A stretch of DNA of 64,000 bases from Shinella curvata (GTDB taxonomy: Bacteria > Pseudomonadota > Alphaproteobacteria > Rhizobiales > Rhizobiaceae). Both the position numbers and the translations under genes were made by a program. This document shows, in pieces, positions 53,590-63,254 of this stretch. The stretch lies in contig NZ_JALJCJ010000003.1 in the NCBI RefSeq assembly GCF_022899935.1, positions 539,720 through 603,719 on the forward strand, given 5' to 3'. Positions within the stretch are counted from its first letter, which is position 1. Each line of letters starts with the position of its first letter. A model generated the notes under the pieces. That model did not search any database. It was not told where the DNA came from and saw only the letters and a list, made by a program, of their open reading frames with translations.

Positions 53590-53618
53590 GAAGCCGCCCT
53601 CCAAACGAGGGCGGCTTC
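53590..53618 (+). terminator. stem-loop between pilin and cpaA
   Basis: Twelve-base perfect arms GAAGCCGCCCTC (53590-53601) and GAGGGCGGCTTC (53607-53618) around CAAAC. The T-run is poor (TCCATT), so it is likely a partial terminator or RNA-stability element behind the abundant pilin message. Confidence 0.65.
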
Positions 53619-53671
53619 TCCATTCCAGGGTTCATCGGTCTGAACCGGACCGGATATCGGGAGAAATTCGC

Positions 53672-54175
53672 GTGACACAGGCTCTGATCTTCGTGATCTT
53701 TCCGTTCTGTCTTGCAGTCGCGGCGTTTTCCGACCTCTTCACGATGACCATTCCAAACCGGGTCTCGGCCATTCTGCTTGGCGCGTTCCTCCTCGCCGCC
53801 CCGCTTGCCGGCCTCGGTCTCACCGAGATCGCTTTGCATCTCGGCGCCGGCCTTCTGATCTTTTCGATCGGCTTCGTCCTCTTCGCGCTCAACACGATGG
53901 GCGGCGGTGACGTGAAGCTGCTTTCGGCCAGCGCCGTCTGGTTCGGCATCAATCCATCGCTTTTCGAATACATGATCTATGTGTCGGCCTTCGGCGGGCT
54001 TCTGACGCTCGGCATCCTCGTCCTGCGGGCAAAGGCCCCCGTGGTGTACGCATCCGGCCTGCCCGTGCCGGCCCATCTTCTGGCCGGCCGCAAGGTGCCC
54101 TACGGGATCGCGATCGGCGCTGCGGCCTTCGTCGCCTACCCGTCATCCCCCCTGATGCTCGCCGCCCTCGGCTGA
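53672..54175 (+). CDS. cpaA: prepilin peptidase, TadV/CpaA type
   Basis: A 167-residue integral membrane aspartic peptidase with about five hydrophobic segments. The two catalytic aspartates lie in AAFSDLFTMTIPN (D21) and the GxGD motif GGGDVKL (about 77-83). It lacks the methyltransferase domain of PilD, as usual for TadV. It cleaves the Flp leader and the TadE-type pseudopilins. The start is a GTG at 53672 behind CGGGAG. Confidence 0.92.
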   Translation: MTQALIFVIFPFCLAVAAFSDLFTMTIPNRVSAILLGAFLLAAPLAGLGLTEIALHLGAGLLIFSIGFVLFALNTMGGGDVKLLSASAVWFGINPSLFEYMIYVSAFGGLLTLGILVLRAKAPVVYASGLPVPAHLLAGRKVPYGIAIGAAAFVAYPSSPLMLAALG

Positions 54176-54278
54176 CGCAGCCTTCCCCCGCTTGAGACGA
54201 TGAACGACCGGGATGGCCTGCATCCCGGTCTTTTGCGTTGGCGCAGTCCATAGCGGCCATACCGGCATTAGCGTCGCG

Positions 54279-54310
54279 TTAACCATGCGCGTAAGGCGCT
54301 TATTAACCAT
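54279..54310. promoter_or_regulatory. two TTAACCAT boxes before cpaB
   Basis: TTAACCAT occurs at 54279-54286 and 54303-54310, in the same orientation 24 bp apart, upstream of cpaB. TTAACC is the CtrA half-site style of alphaproteobacteria, and CtrA controls pilus genes in Caulobacter. The pair suggests an internal promoter under cell-cycle control. Confidence 0.45.
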
Positions 54311-54371
54311 AATTACACCATTGCCGGTCAATGTGGGCGGATAGAAGAGTCCGCACCTCCAGGGAATCCAT

Positions 54372-55181
54372 ATGAGACCGGCGCGAATCATCATTCTGGC
54401 AGTGGCTGTCGTGTCGGCCGGCATCGCGGGCCTGCTCGCCCTGCAGGTCGCCCGCGGCGGCAGGACGGCCATTGTCAAGGGCGACCCCGTCATCGAACGG
54501 GAGCCGACCATCAACGTGCTCGTGGCGCGCGAAAGCCTGCCCGTCGGATCGCGGCTCAAGCCCGATTCGCTCACCTGGGCGGCGTGGCCGCAGGGTGGCG
54601 TGGTGGAAGGCTTCATCACCGATCAGAACCGGCCGGATGCGATGGAAAGCCTCGACGGCGCCATTGCCCGCATGCCGATCTTCAACGGCGAGCCGATCCG
54701 TCAGGAAAAGATCGCCGACGCGAGCAACCGCATCATGTCGTCGCTGCTGCCGGCCGGCAAACGCGCCGTCGCAACCGAAATCTCGGTCGCGACGGGCGCC
54801 GGCGGCTTCATCCTGCCGAACGACCGCGTCGATGTCATCATGGTGCGCAAGAGCGACGGCGGGTCCTTCCTGACGGAGACCGTTCTGTCGAATGTACGCG
54901 TCTTGGCCATCGACCAGCAGATCCAGGAAAACCCCGATGGCTCCAAATCGGCCATCGGCACGACCGCCACGCTCGAACTGACGCCGGACCAGACCAAGGT
55001 GATCACCGTTGCCCAGCAGATGGCCGAGCGGCTTCAGCTGGCGCTGCGCAGTGTCGCCGACGCCCAGGAGTCGGATACCGGCGCTGCCGAATACCTGCTT
55101 TCCGGCGGAGACGGCGTGCCGCTCGTCCAGGTGATCAAGACCGGTGAAATCGTAAACGGCGCTAGCGCCGCCAAGCAGTGA
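54372..55181 (+). CDS. cpaB: Flp pilus assembly protein CpaB (RcpC)
   Basis: A 269-residue protein with an N-terminal membrane anchor (IIILAVAVVSAGIAGLLALQVA), then a SAF-type domain (INVLVARESLPVGSRLKPDSLTWAAWP at about 44-70) and a C-terminal RcpC domain (GFILPNDRVDVIMVRKSDGG). SAF domains can bind peptidoglycan or carbohydrate. It is thought to stabilise or gate the secretin ring. It is followed by cpaC after 13 bp. Confidence 0.92.
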   Translation: MRPARIIILAVAVVSAGIAGLLALQVARGGRTAIVKGDPVIEREPTINVLVARESLPVGSRLKPDSLTWAAWPQGGVVEGFITDQNRPDAMESLDGAIARMPIFNGEPIRQEKIADASNRIMSSLLPAGKRAVATEISVATGAGGFILPNDRVDVIMVRKSDGGSFLTETVLSNVRVLAIDQQIQENPDGSKSAIGTTATLELTPDQTKVITVAQQMAERLQLALRSVADAQESDTGAAEYLLSGGDGVPLVQVIKTGEIVNGASAAKQ

Positions 55182-55194
55182 CCAGGAGCTGACC

Positions 55195-56724
55195 GTGTTT
55201 GGAATCGCAAGGACTTTTCGGGCTTCCGTCGCCGGCGGGCTGAGCGTCTGCCTCGCCCTTTCCGGCTTTCCGCTCGCACCGGTGGCGACCGCTGAGGCGG
55301 CGACCGCCTCGATCATTCGCATCAGCAACAGCGGTCCGGGTGCCCGCAAGGCCGTCAAGCTCGGCCTGAACAAGGCGATCGTGGTGGATTTGCCGACGGA
55401 CGCGCACGACATCCTCGTCGCCGATCCCGTCAAGGCCGACGCGGTGACGCGCAGTTCACGCCGCATCTATCTCTTCGGCAAGGAAGTCGGGCAGACCAAC
55501 ATCTTCATCTTCGGCCCCGGCGGTGAGGAAATCGTCAGCATCGACCTCACCGTCGAGCGCGACATCGACGGCCTGCAGGCCAATCTGCGCCGCTTCATTC
55601 CTGACTCCGACATCCAGGTCGAGATCATCTCCGACAACATCGTGCTGAACGGTACGGTGCGCACGCCGCAGGATGCCATCCAGGCGACGCGGCTTGCCGA
55701 GATCTTCCTGACCGGCGGTGAGGCGACGACCCGCAACATCACCGCCCAGGGCAACAACGGCGACGCGGCGATCTTCGGCGAAGACCGCCAGCGCTCCCAG
55801 GTCGTCAACATGCTGAAGATCGAGGGCGAGGACCAGGTCACGCTCAAGGTGACCGTGGCCGAGGTCAGCCGCCAGGTTCTCAAGCAGCTCGGCTTCAACG
55901 GCTCCGCCCAAGGCTCGGCCGGGGGCATCTCCTTCCGCAATCCCACCAATCTCGGCGGCGCAGCTGACTGGGTCGCCAGCGGATCCCTCGCCGGCAGCGT
56001 GGGCGGCCTCAATCTTGCAAGCTATGTCAGCGCCATGGAACAGGCAGGCGTGATGCGTACGCTGGCCGAACCCAGTCTCACCGCCATTTCCGGCGAGGAA
56101 GCCAAATTTTATGTCGGCGGCGACTTCCGCCTGGCATCGGAGCAGGAAATCGACGTCGGCGACGATGGACAACGCACGATCAAGCGCAAGGTCGACGAGG
56201 TCGAATACGGTATCCGGCTGAATTTCCGGCCGGTCGTGCTGTCGCCGGGACGCATCAGCCTGCGTGTTCAGACGGAGGTCTCCGAGCCGACCTTCGAGGG
56301 ATCCGCCACCTTCCTCGCCCATAGCGACATTCCCGGCCTGACGGCACTCGGCATTCGCCGGCGCGAGGCGACGACCAGCGTCGAGTTGCCCTCCGGTGGC
56401 TCCATCGTCATCGCCGGCCTCGTCAAGGACGACATCCGTCAGGCGATGTCCGGACTGCCGGGCCTGTCGAAGATCCCGATCTTCGGAACGCTCTTCCGCT
56501 CGAAGGATTTCGTGCGCAACGAGACGGAAATGGTGATCATCGCGACGCCATACCTCGTGCGACCGGTGGCACGCACGGCGCTCTCGCGTCCCGACGACAA
56601 TTTCAACGCGACCAATGACGCAGCAAGCTTCTTCCTCGGAAGGGTGAACAAGGTCTATGGCCGCAAGGAAGATGCGATGCCGTCGGGCAACTACCACGGC
56701 TCCATCGGCTTCATCTACAAGTGA
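55195..56724 (+). CDS. cpaC: Flp pilus outer-membrane secretin CpaC (RcpA)
   Basis: A 509-residue secretin. A signal peptide (to about residue 32) precedes a pilus N-domain (ILVADPVKADAVTRSSRRIYLFGKEVGQTNI, about 63-95), a BON-like region (ETTRNITAQGNNG context) and the C-terminal secretin domain with VEYGIRLNFRPVVLSPGRI and VELPSGGSIVIAGLVKDD. It forms the outer-membrane channel for the filament. The start is a GTG at 55195 with CAGGAG 6 bp before it. Confidence 0.93.
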   Translation: MFGIARTFRASVAGGLSVCLALSGFPLAPVATAEAATASIIRISNSGPGARKAVKLGLNKAIVVDLPTDAHDILVADPVKADAVTRSSRRIYLFGKEVGQTNIFIFGPGGEEIVSIDLTVERDIDGLQANLRRFIPDSDIQVEIISDNIVLNGTVRTPQDAIQATRLAEIFLTGGEATTRNITAQGNNGDAAIFGEDRQRSQVVNMLKIEGEDQVTLKVTVAEVSRQVLKQLGFNGSAQGSAGGISFRNPTNLGGAADWVASGSLAGSVGGLNLASYVSAMEQAGVMRTLAEPSLTAISGEEAKFYVGGDFRLASEQEIDVGDDGQRTIKRKVDEVEYGIRLNFRPVVLSPGRISLRVQTEVSEPTFEGSATFLAHSDIPGLTALGIRRREATTSVELPSGGSIVIAGLVKDDIRQAMSGLPGLSKIPIFGTLFRSKDFVRNETEMVIIATPYLVRPVARTALSRPDDNFNATNDAASFFLGRVNKVYGRKEDAMPSGNYHGSIGFIYK

Positions 56725-56735
56725 CGAGCGATCCC

Positions 56736-57434
56736 ATGAGCGAAACGATCCAGACCATCCGTCTTTCCGCCAGGAGCCGCCCGATGCGCGCCGCGTTCTC
56801 TGTAACCCTTCTCGTTTCCGTCATGGCGCTTTCCAGCTGCGGCACGCGGCCGGATCGCAACGCCACCGGCTCGATCCCTGACGACTACCGCACGCGCCAC
56901 CCGATCGTGCTGACCGAGGATGCCCAGACACTCGACATCCCGATCGCCCTCGGCGACCGGTCGCTGACGACGGGCGTGCGCGACAATATCCGCGGTTTTG
57001 CCGCCGACCATACCGCCAAATCGCGCGGCGCGGTTCAGATCATGCTACCGCGCGGCTCGGCCAACGCGGCCGCGGCAGACCACATGCGCAAGGAAATCCG
57101 CGCAACACTGCTGAGCGCCGGCGTCAAACGCGACCAGATGATCGAAACCAACTACGACGCAAGCGGTTACGGTCCGGCAGCGCCGATCCGGCTCGCCTTC
57201 TTCGCCATCACGGCCAAGGCCGGTCCGTGCGGCGAATGGCCGGAGGATCTCGTCGAAAACACGATGGAAAACAAGAACTATCACAATTTCGGCTGCGCCA
57301 CGCAGGCCAACCTCGCGGCTCAGATCGCCAATCCGATGGACCTCGTCCAGCCGCGCGGCATGACCCCGATCGACGCCGAGCAGCGCAACGTGGTGATCCA
57401 GGACTACCGCGAATTCGGCCAGCCGGATTTCTGA
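56736..57434 (+). CDS. cpaD: Flp pilus assembly lipoprotein CpaD
   Basis: A 232-residue CpaD-family protein. A lipobox-like sequence VMALSSCGT (Cys at about residue 35) follows a hydrophobic signal, so it should be lipid-anchored. The periplasmic domain contains RGAVQIMLPRGSANAAAADHMRKEIR and CGEWPEDLVENTMENKNYHNFGCATQANLAAQIANP, which is the family hallmark. It assists the secretin in the outer membrane. The preceding cpaC stop is 11 bp upstream. Confidence 0.9.
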   Translation: MSETIQTIRLSARSRPMRAAFSVTLLVSVMALSSCGTRPDRNATGSIPDDYRTRHPIVLTEDAQTLDIPIALGDRSLTTGVRDNIRGFAADHTAKSRGAVQIMLPRGSANAAAADHMRKEIRATLLSAGVKRDQMIETNYDASGYGPAAPIRLAFFAITAKAGPCGEWPEDLVENTMENKNYHNFGCATQANLAAQIANPMDLVQPRGMTPIDAEQRNVVIQDYREFGQPDF

Positions 57435-57486
57435 CGACAGGCACGCGGAACCACTCCCTCCGGTTCGCCGGACACCAGGAACGGGC

Positions 57487-58788
57487 ATGACGATGAGCAC
57501 AGTAGACTACACCATTGAACGTGCCGGCGAGGGAATGGCCGACGAGGCCGTCCGGCCGGTCGAGATCGAGACCGTGCGTCCTTTGCCACGCATCTCCGTG
57601 CATGCCTTCTGCGAAAGCGAGGCGATGCTGCGCACCATGGAACGCTGCGGCCAGGACCGTCGCATGGCCAAGGTGAGCCTGCGCATATCGAGTGCGAGCA
57701 TCGCGGCGGCCGCCAACATGTTCGCCTCCGCGCCGACGCCCAACCTCCTGATCCTGGAAACCGCGACGGAACCGGATGCGATCATGGACGAGCTCGCGCC
57801 GCTGGCCCAGGTGTGCGATCCGAGCACCAAGGTCGTGATCGTCGGCCGCTATAACGACATCCCGCTCTATCGCGAACTCATTCGCAACGGCATTTCCGAA
57901 TACATGGTCGGCCCGGTCGGCATGGCCGAGGTGCTGAATGCCATGGCGGCGATCTTCGTCGATCCGGAAGCCGAGCCGCTCGGCCGCACCATCGCCTTCA
58001 TCGGCGCCAAGGGCGGCTGCGGCTCCTCGACGATCGCACACAATTGCGCCTTCGACATTTCCAATCTCTTCCAGACGGAGGTCATCCTTGCCGATCTCGA
58101 CCTGCCTTACGGCACGGCCAACATCGATTTCGACCAGGATCCCCCACAGGGCATTTCCGAAGCGATCGGTGCGCCCGACCGGCTCGACGAAGTCTTCCTC
58201 GACCGCCTTCTAACCAAGTGCTCCGAGCACCTGTCGCTGCTCGCCGCTCCCTCCATGCTGGACCGCGGCTACGATCTCGACCGGAACTCCTTCCAGCCGA
58301 TCATCGAGGTGCTGCAGCGTAGCGCGCCGGTGACCGTGCTTGACGTGCCGCATGCCTGGTCGGAATGGACCCGCACGCTGCTGTCGGAGGTCGATGAGGT
58401 GATCATCACCGCGGTGCCCGACCTTGCCAACCTGCGCAACGCGAAGAACATGCTGGACGCCCTGAAAAAGCTGCGGCCGAACGACAAGCCGCCGCATCTG
58501 GTGCTGAACCAGGTCGGCCTTCCCAAGCGTCCGGAAATCGCGCCTGACGACTTCTGCGAGCCGCTCGGCATTCAGCCGATCGCCATCATTCCCTTCGATG
58601 CGCAACTCTTCGGCACGGCCTCCAACAGCGGCCGGATGATCGCCGAAATCGACAAGAAGGCGCCGATGGCGGAGACCTTCTCGCAACTCGCCCATATCGT
58701 GACGGGCCGCTCGACGGTCAAGAAACCCAAGAAGGCCGGCCTCGGCAAGATGCTGGGCCTGCTCGGCCGCAAACAGGCCCCCGAGTAA
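57487..58788 (+). CDS. cpaE: CpaE/TadZ-family ATPase-like localisation factor
   Basis: A 433-residue protein: an atypical receiver-like N-terminal domain (about 35-150) and a MinD/ParA-type domain beginning IAFIGAKGGCGSSTIAHN. The usual second P-loop lysine (GKS/T) is replaced by serine (GGCGSST), a trait of the CpaE family, so ATP turnover may be weak or absent. Other blocks are intact (LADLDLPYGTANIDFDQ, LVLNQVG). It positions the pilus machine at the pole in Caulobacter. An ATG two codons downstream is an alternative start. Confidence 0.92.
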   Translation: MTMSTVDYTIERAGEGMADEAVRPVEIETVRPLPRISVHAFCESEAMLRTMERCGQDRRMAKVSLRISSASIAAAANMFASAPTPNLLILETATEPDAIMDELAPLAQVCDPSTKVVIVGRYNDIPLYRELIRNGISEYMVGPVGMAEVLNAMAAIFVDPEAEPLGRTIAFIGAKGGCGSSTIAHNCAFDISNLFQTEVILADLDLPYGTANIDFDQDPPQGISEAIGAPDRLDEVFLDRLLTKCSEHLSLLAAPSMLDRGYDLDRNSFQPIIEVLQRSAPVTVLDVPHAWSEWTRTLLSEVDEVIITAVPDLANLRNAKNMLDALKKLRPNDKPPHLVLNQVGLPKRPEIAPDDFCEPLGIQPIAIIPFDAQLFGTASNSGRMIAEIDKKAPMAETFSQLAHIVTGRSTVKKPKKAGLGKMLGLLGRKQAPE

Positions 58789-58837
58789 GCCTCGCAGGAA
58801 AATCCGAGGGGCGACGCAACAGACTGGATGACAAGGC

Positions 58838-60316
58838 ATGTTCGGCAAACGCGGCAATGAAGGTTCAGGCAAGAGCGTCTTGGCAGGGCAGACGGCCCAT
58901 GCCGTGCCCGCTTCTACCCAGACCGTGACGGCGGAACGGCCGGTCACCGCCACACCGGCGCAACCCGTCTTCGAACCGGCGCCAGCACCGGTCTCGGCAC
59001 CGGCGCCTGCCGCAACGGCACGCCGCCGCACGCCGCGCACCGAAGATTATTACGACACGAAAAGCCAGGTTTTCTCCGCGCTTATCGACACGATCGACCT
59101 GTCCCAGCTCGCCAAGCTCGACACCGAGAGCGCGCGCGAAGAAATCCGCGACATCGTCAACGACATCATCACGATCAAGAACTTCGCGATGTCGATTTCC
59201 GAGCAGGAGGAACTGCTCGACGATATCTGCAACGACGTTCTGGGCTATGGTCCGCTCGAGCCGCTGCTGGCGCGCGACGACATCGCCGACATCATGGTCA
59301 ACGGCGCGGGCAAGACCTATATCGAAGTGGCCGGCAAGGTGCAGGAATCGGAAATCCGCTTCCGCGACAATGCCCAGCTTCTCTCGATCTGCCAGCGCAT
59401 CGTCAGCCAGGTCGGCCGCCGCGTCGATGAATCGAGCCCGATCTGCGACGCGCGCCTGCCGGACGGCTCGCGCGTCAACGTCATCGCCCCACCGCTCGCC
59501 ATCGACGGCACCGCGCTCACCATCCGTAAGTTCAAGAAGGACAAGCTGACCCTCGACCAGCTCGTCAAGTTCGGCTCGATCACGCCCGAGGGCGCGACAC
59601 TTCTGCAGATCATCGGCCGCGTGCGCTGCAACATCGTCATTTCCGGTGGCACGGGCTCGGGCAAGACGACGCTGCTCAACTGCCTGACGAACTATATCGA
59701 CCGCGACGAACGTGTCATTACCTGCGAAGACTCGGCCGAACTTCAGCTGCAGCAGCCGCATGTCGTGCGTCTCGAAACCCGCCCGCCGAACATCGAGGGC
59801 GAGGGCGAGATCACCATGCGTGATCTGATCAAGAACTGCCTGCGTATGCGCCCCGAACGCATCATCGTCGGCGAAGTCCGCGGACCGGAAGTGTTCGACC
59901 TGCTCCAGGCGATGAACACCGGTCACGACGGCTCGATGGGCACGATCCACGCCAATACGCCGCGCGAATGCCTGAGCCGCATGGAATCGATGATCGCCAT
60001 GGGTGGCTATACGCTGCCGGCAAAGACCGTGCGCGAAATCATTGCCGGCTCGATCGACGTCATCATCCAGGCCTCGCGTCTGCGTGACGGTTCGCGCCGC
60101 ATCACGCACATCACCGAAGTGGTCGGCATGGAAGGCGACGTCATCGTCACCCAGGACCTGATGCGCTTCGACATCCAAGGCGAAGATGCCAATGGTCGTC
60201 TCATCGGCCAGCACACCGGCACGGGCATCGGCAAACCACACTTCTGGGATCGCGCCCGGTATTTCAACGAGGACAAGCGCCTGGCCGCAACGCTCGACGC
60301 GATGGAAAAGCCGTAA
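58838..60316 (+). CDS. cpaF: Flp pilus assembly ATPase CpaF (TadA)
   Basis: A 492-residue secretion ATPase of the VirB11/TadA family that powers filament extension. After an Ala/Pro-rich tail of about 65 residues, the N-domain leads to Walker [15 protein letters not shown] (about 268-281), an Asp-box [29 protein letters not shown], and [15 protein letters not shown]. All residues needed for catalysis are present. It is a cytoplasmic hexamer at the inner membrane with TadB and TadC. Confidence 0.95.
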   Translation: MFGKRGNEGSGKSVLAGQTAHAVPASTQTVTAERPVTATPAQPVFEPAPAPVSAPAPAATARRRTPRTEDYYDTKSQVFSALIDTIDLSQLAKLDTESAREEIRDIVNDIITIKNFAMSISEQEELLDDICNDVLGYGPLEPLLARDDIADIMVNGAGKTYIEVAGKVQESEIRFRDNAQLLSICQRIVSQVGRRVDESSPICDARLPDGSRVNVIAPPLAIDGTALTIRKFKKDKLTLDQLVKFGSITPEGATLLQIIGRVRCNIVISGGTGSGKTTLLNCLTNYIDRDERVITCEDSAELQLQQPHVVRLETRPPNIEGEGEITMRDLIKNCLRMRPERIIVGEVRGPEVFDLLQAMNTGHDGSMGTIHANTPRECLSRMESMIAMGGYTLPAKTVREIIAGSIDVIIQASRLRDGSRRITHITEVVGMEGDVIVTQDLMRFDIQGEDANGRLIGQHTGTGIGKPHFWDRARYFNEDKRLAATLDAMEKP

Positions 60317-60325
60317 GGAGGCGAG

Positions 60326-61336
60326 ATGTTCGGACTGGATATCACCATCGTCGCAATCTTCGCGCTGGCGGCACTTTCCACCGCGGGGCTCACCTATGGC
60401 CTGCTCTTCTCGCGCATCGAGGCGCAGAAGAAGGCGGAAAGCCGCGTGCGCCGCGTTCATGCGGCCGAAACCGACCAGAACAAGGCCAAGGCGGCCCGCG
60501 ACCGCATGCAGGAGTTGTCGAAGCGGCGTAAATCCGTGCAGGATTCGCTGAAGGACCTCGAAAAGAAGCAGCAGGAGCAGACCAGACGCGTCGCGACGAC
60601 CCTGAAGGCCAAGCTTACCCAGGCCGGCCTTTCGATCACCGTTTCCAAGTTCTACGTCTACAGCGCCGTTTTCGGGCTGTTCGCATTCGTGCTCTCGATT
60701 CTTGCCGGCGCCAGCCTGCTCGTCAGTCTGGGCGCTTCCGTGATCGCGGCGCTTGGCATACCCCGCTGGTTCGTCGGCTTCATGGTCAAGCGTCGCCTCA
60801 AGCGGTTCCTTGCCGAGCTTCCCAACGCCCTCGACGTCATGGTGCGCTCCATCAAGTCGGGCCTGCCGCTGACCGATGCGTTGCGCCTCATCGCCGCGGA
60901 AGGTCAGGAACCGGTCCGCACGGAGTTCCGCAAGATCGTGGAAGCGCAGCAGGTGGGCTTGAGCGTGCCGGAAGCCTGCGCACGCATGTTTACCAGCATT
61001 CCACTGCAGGAAGTCAACTTCTTCGCCATCGTCATCGCCATCCAGAGCCAGGCCGGCGGCAACCTCTCGGAGGCGCTCGGCAACCTCTCGCGCGTGCTGC
61101 GCGAGCGGCGCAAGATGCGCGACAAGGTGAACGCGCTGTCGATGGAGGCGAAGGCCTCGGCCGCCATCATCGGCGCCCTGCCCTTCATCGTGACCCTCCT
61201 CGTCTATCTGACGTCGCCCGACTACATCATGATCCTGTTCACGGATTCGCGCGGGCATCTGATCCTCGGCGTGGGCCTCGGCTGGATGTCGATCGGCATT
61301 CTCGTCATGCGCAAAATGATCAACTTCGACATCTAG
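60326..61336 (+). CDS. tadB: Flp pilus inner-membrane platform protein TadB
   Basis: A 336-residue type II secretion F-domain protein. One N-terminal helix is followed by a charged coiled-coil-like stretch rich in Lys/Arg/Gln (about 40-85), then paired hydrophobic segments around a cytoplasmic F domain (ELPNALDVMVRSIKSGLPLTDALRLIAAEGQEPVRTEF) and two helices at the C-terminus. It forms the platform with TadC for the CpaF motor. It lies 9 bp behind cpaF and 14 bp before tadC. Confidence 0.93.
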   Translation: MFGLDITIVAIFALAALSTAGLTYGLLFSRIEAQKKAESRVRRVHAAETDQNKAKAARDRMQELSKRRKSVQDSLKDLEKKQQEQTRRVATTLKAKLTQAGLSITVSKFYVYSAVFGLFAFVLSILAGASLLVSLGASVIAALGIPRWFVGFMVKRRLKRFLAELPNALDVMVRSIKSGLPLTDALRLIAAEGQEPVRTEFRKIVEAQQVGLSVPEACARMFTSIPLQEVNFFAIVIAIQSQAGGNLSEALGNLSRVLRERRKMRDKVNALSMEAKASAAIIGALPFIVTLLVYLTSPDYIMILFTDSRGHLILGVGLGWMSIGILVMRKMINFDI

Positions 61337-61350
61337 GAGCGCGGGGACCC

Positions 61351-62337
61351 ATGTCCGGACTCGTCACCACCCTCACCGACCCGGCCGTTCTGCTGCCCGC
61401 CTTCGTGATGATGGCGGTGCTCGCGACCATCTATACGCTGGCAGCGCCCTATCTCGATCGCGGCGACCTCGACAAGCGCATGAAATCGGTGGCGCTCGAA
61501 CGCGAGCAGATGCGCGCCCGCGAGCGCGCGCGCCTCAATGCGGAAACCATCCAGAGCAAGGCCTCGCTGCGCGCCCAGCACAATACCTCGGTGCGCCAGA
61601 TCGTCGAACGGCTGAACCTGCGCGAAGCCCTCGTCGACGCCAACACGATGAACCGGCTGCGTCAGGCCGGCTATCGCTCGCAGAACGCCCTCAACATCTT
61701 CCTTTTTGCGCGCTTCGTGCTGCCTTTCGTGTTCGGCACGATCGGCGCCTTCTACATTTTCTATCTCGGTTATCTCGACGACAAACCGTTCCTGGTCCGC
61801 GTGCTGGCGACGCTTCTCAGCGCCTATCTCGGCTTTTACGCGCCGAACATCTTCATCTCCAACAAGGTGTCGAAACGGCAAAGCTCGATCCGCCGCGCCT
61901 GGCCGGATGCGCTCGACCTCATGCTGATCTGCGTGGAATCGGGCATCACCATCGAAGTCGCCTTCAAGCGTGTGGCCGACGAAATCGCCATGTCCTCGCC
62001 GGAGCTCGCCGAGGAACTGGTGCTCACGACCGCCGAACTCTCCTTCCTGCAGGAGCGGCGTGCGGCTTATGAAAATCTCGGCGCGCGTATCGGCCTCGAC
62101 ACGGTGAAGGCGGTCGGGCAGGCGCTCATCCAGGCCGAGCGCTACGGCACGCCGATTGCGCAGGCACTGCGGGTGCTTGCCCAGGAATGCCGCGACCAGC
62201 GCATGAACGAGGCGGAAAAGAAAGCGGCCGCCCTTCCACCGAAGCTCACCGTGCCGATGATCCTGTTCTTCCTGCCCGTGCTGATCGCCGTCATTCTCGG
62301 CCCCGCCGGCATCCAGGTTTCCGATACGTTCAAATAG
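61351..62337 (+). CDS. tadC: Flp pilus inner-membrane platform protein TadC
   Basis: A 328-residue F-domain protein. The N-terminal helix (LLPAFVMMAVLATIYTLA), a charged cytoplasmic part, two helices (about 118-165), and the F domain (WPDALDLMLICVESGITIEVAFKRVADEIA) are followed by a C-terminal helix MILFFLPVLIAVILGPAGI. It pairs with TadB. It is the last gene of the operon, followed by a terminator shared with the convergent tadD. Confidence 0.93.
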   Translation: MSGLVTTLTDPAVLLPAFVMMAVLATIYTLAAPYLDRGDLDKRMKSVALEREQMRARERARLNAETIQSKASLRAQHNTSVRQIVERLNLREALVDANTMNRLRQAGYRSQNALNIFLFARFVLPFVFGTIGAFYIFYLGYLDDKPFLVRVLATLLSAYLGFYAPNIFISNKVSKRQSSIRRAWPDALDLMLICVESGITIEVAFKRVADEIAMSSPELAEELVLTTAELSFLQERRAAYENLGARIGLDTVKAVGQALIQAERYGTPIAQALRVLAQECRDQRMNEAEKKAAALPPKLTVPMILFFLPVLIAVILGPAGIQVSDTFK

Positions 62338-62364
62338 AACCCCTCTCCGCAAAACAAAACAAAA

Positions 62365-62393
62365 CGCCCCGGTCCGAAACATCGGCCGGGGCG
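62365..62393 (-). terminator. terminator between tadC and tadD
   Basis: CGCCCCGG (62365-62372) and CCGGGGCG (62386-62393) enclose 13 bases. On the minus strand the stem is followed by TTTTGTTTTGTTTTG, a strong terminator for tadD; it may also halt tadC transcripts. Confidence 0.85.
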
Positions 62394-62435
62394 AAGGCGT
62401 CCTTGGGAGGAGGCTTTACTTCAGGCGTTCAACGA

Positions 62436-63254
62436 TCAGTTCGTGTTGCCGCTATCGTCGGCGGCAAGCTTCTTCCAGGAGTTCTGCTGGGCGAGCATGC
62501 CACGCAGATATTTGACATTCGCTTCCGCCTGCTCGGCGGTCAGTTCCTGCCGCGCGATGTTTTCGGCTTCCTGGAAGCGGCCCTGCAGGCCAACGGTAAG
62601 CGCGAGATTCTGGCGCACGCTGCTATCGGCGCCGGGCTGGGAGGCGGCGGAGCGCAGGTAGGTTTCCGCCGTCTTCAGGTCCTTCGCCAGCAGATAGGAC
62701 ATGCCGAGATTGGAAAGGACGGACGGTTCGTTCTGCTTTATATCCAGGGCATCGCGGTAACGTTGGCGGGCTTCGCCGGAGCGACCCAGCTGGTCGAGGA
62801 TGGCGCCTTCGGCGGATTTCAGCCGCCAGTCGGGACGATCGGGCGTCTGGGCGCGCAGGATGGTGCTCAGCGCCTGCTCCAGCTGGCCGGCGGCCGCCTG
62901 CGCCTTGCCGTAGGCGGCGAGCACTTCGCGGTCGCTCGGAAAGTTGATGGCGACCTGCTGCATGACGGCGAGCGCCTGATCGTTGCGCCCGTTCATGCGC
63001 AGCACATTGGCGTAGTTGAGGCCGATATTGCGATCCTTCGGGTTCTTCGCATAGGCTTGGCCGATGCTGTCGGCCGCACCGCGAAGCTCCGTCGCGTTCA
63101 TCTGCGCAACAGGCTTGCCGCCGCTCGATATGGAACCGGTGGTCAGGTTACTCTTGCCACCCGCGCAGCCGGCCACCGCCACCGCGATGATGGCAAGTGC
63201 AGCCCCCCTCAGGAGCCCGTTGCGAAGTGACGAACGCGTGCGGTAAGCGGTCAT
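62436..63254 (-). CDS. tadD: TPR lipoprotein TadD
   Basis: A 272-residue lipoprotein. The signal peptide ends in the lipobox VAVAGCAGG (Cys near residue 32), and tetratricopeptide repeats follow (for example RNIGLNYANVLRMNGRNDQALAVMQQVAINFPSD and SVLSNLGMSYLLAKDLKTAETYLRSAAS). TadD assists secretin multimerisation, a pilotin-like role, in Tad systems. The ATG at 63254 is taken as start because it lies right before the basic signal-peptide start; an in-frame ATG nine codons upstream is also possible. It is transcribed opposite to the main operon. Confidence 0.9.
   Translation of the reverse strand: MTAYRTRSSLRNGLLRGAALAIIAVAVAGCAGGKSNLTTGSISSGGKPVAQMNATELRGAADSIGQAYAKNPKDRNIGLNYANVLRMNGRNDQALAVMQQVAINFPSDREVLAAYGKAQAAAGQLEQALSTILRAQTPDRPDWRLKSAEGAILDQLGRSGEARQRYRDALDIKQNEPSVLSNLGMSYLLAKDLKTAETYLRSAASQPGADSSVRQNLALTVGLQGRFQEAENIARQELTAEQAEANVKYLRGMLAQQNSWKKLAADDSGNTN

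Noticed and set aside
58009-58038. Loss of the P-loop lysine in CpaE as a mutation
   Set aside because: The GGCGSST form is a trait of the CpaE/TadZ family and not specific to this gene.
58865-61258. A 797-codon minus-strand frame opposite cpaF and tadB
   Set aside because: Antisense of conserved pilus genes; no supporting motif or start signal.
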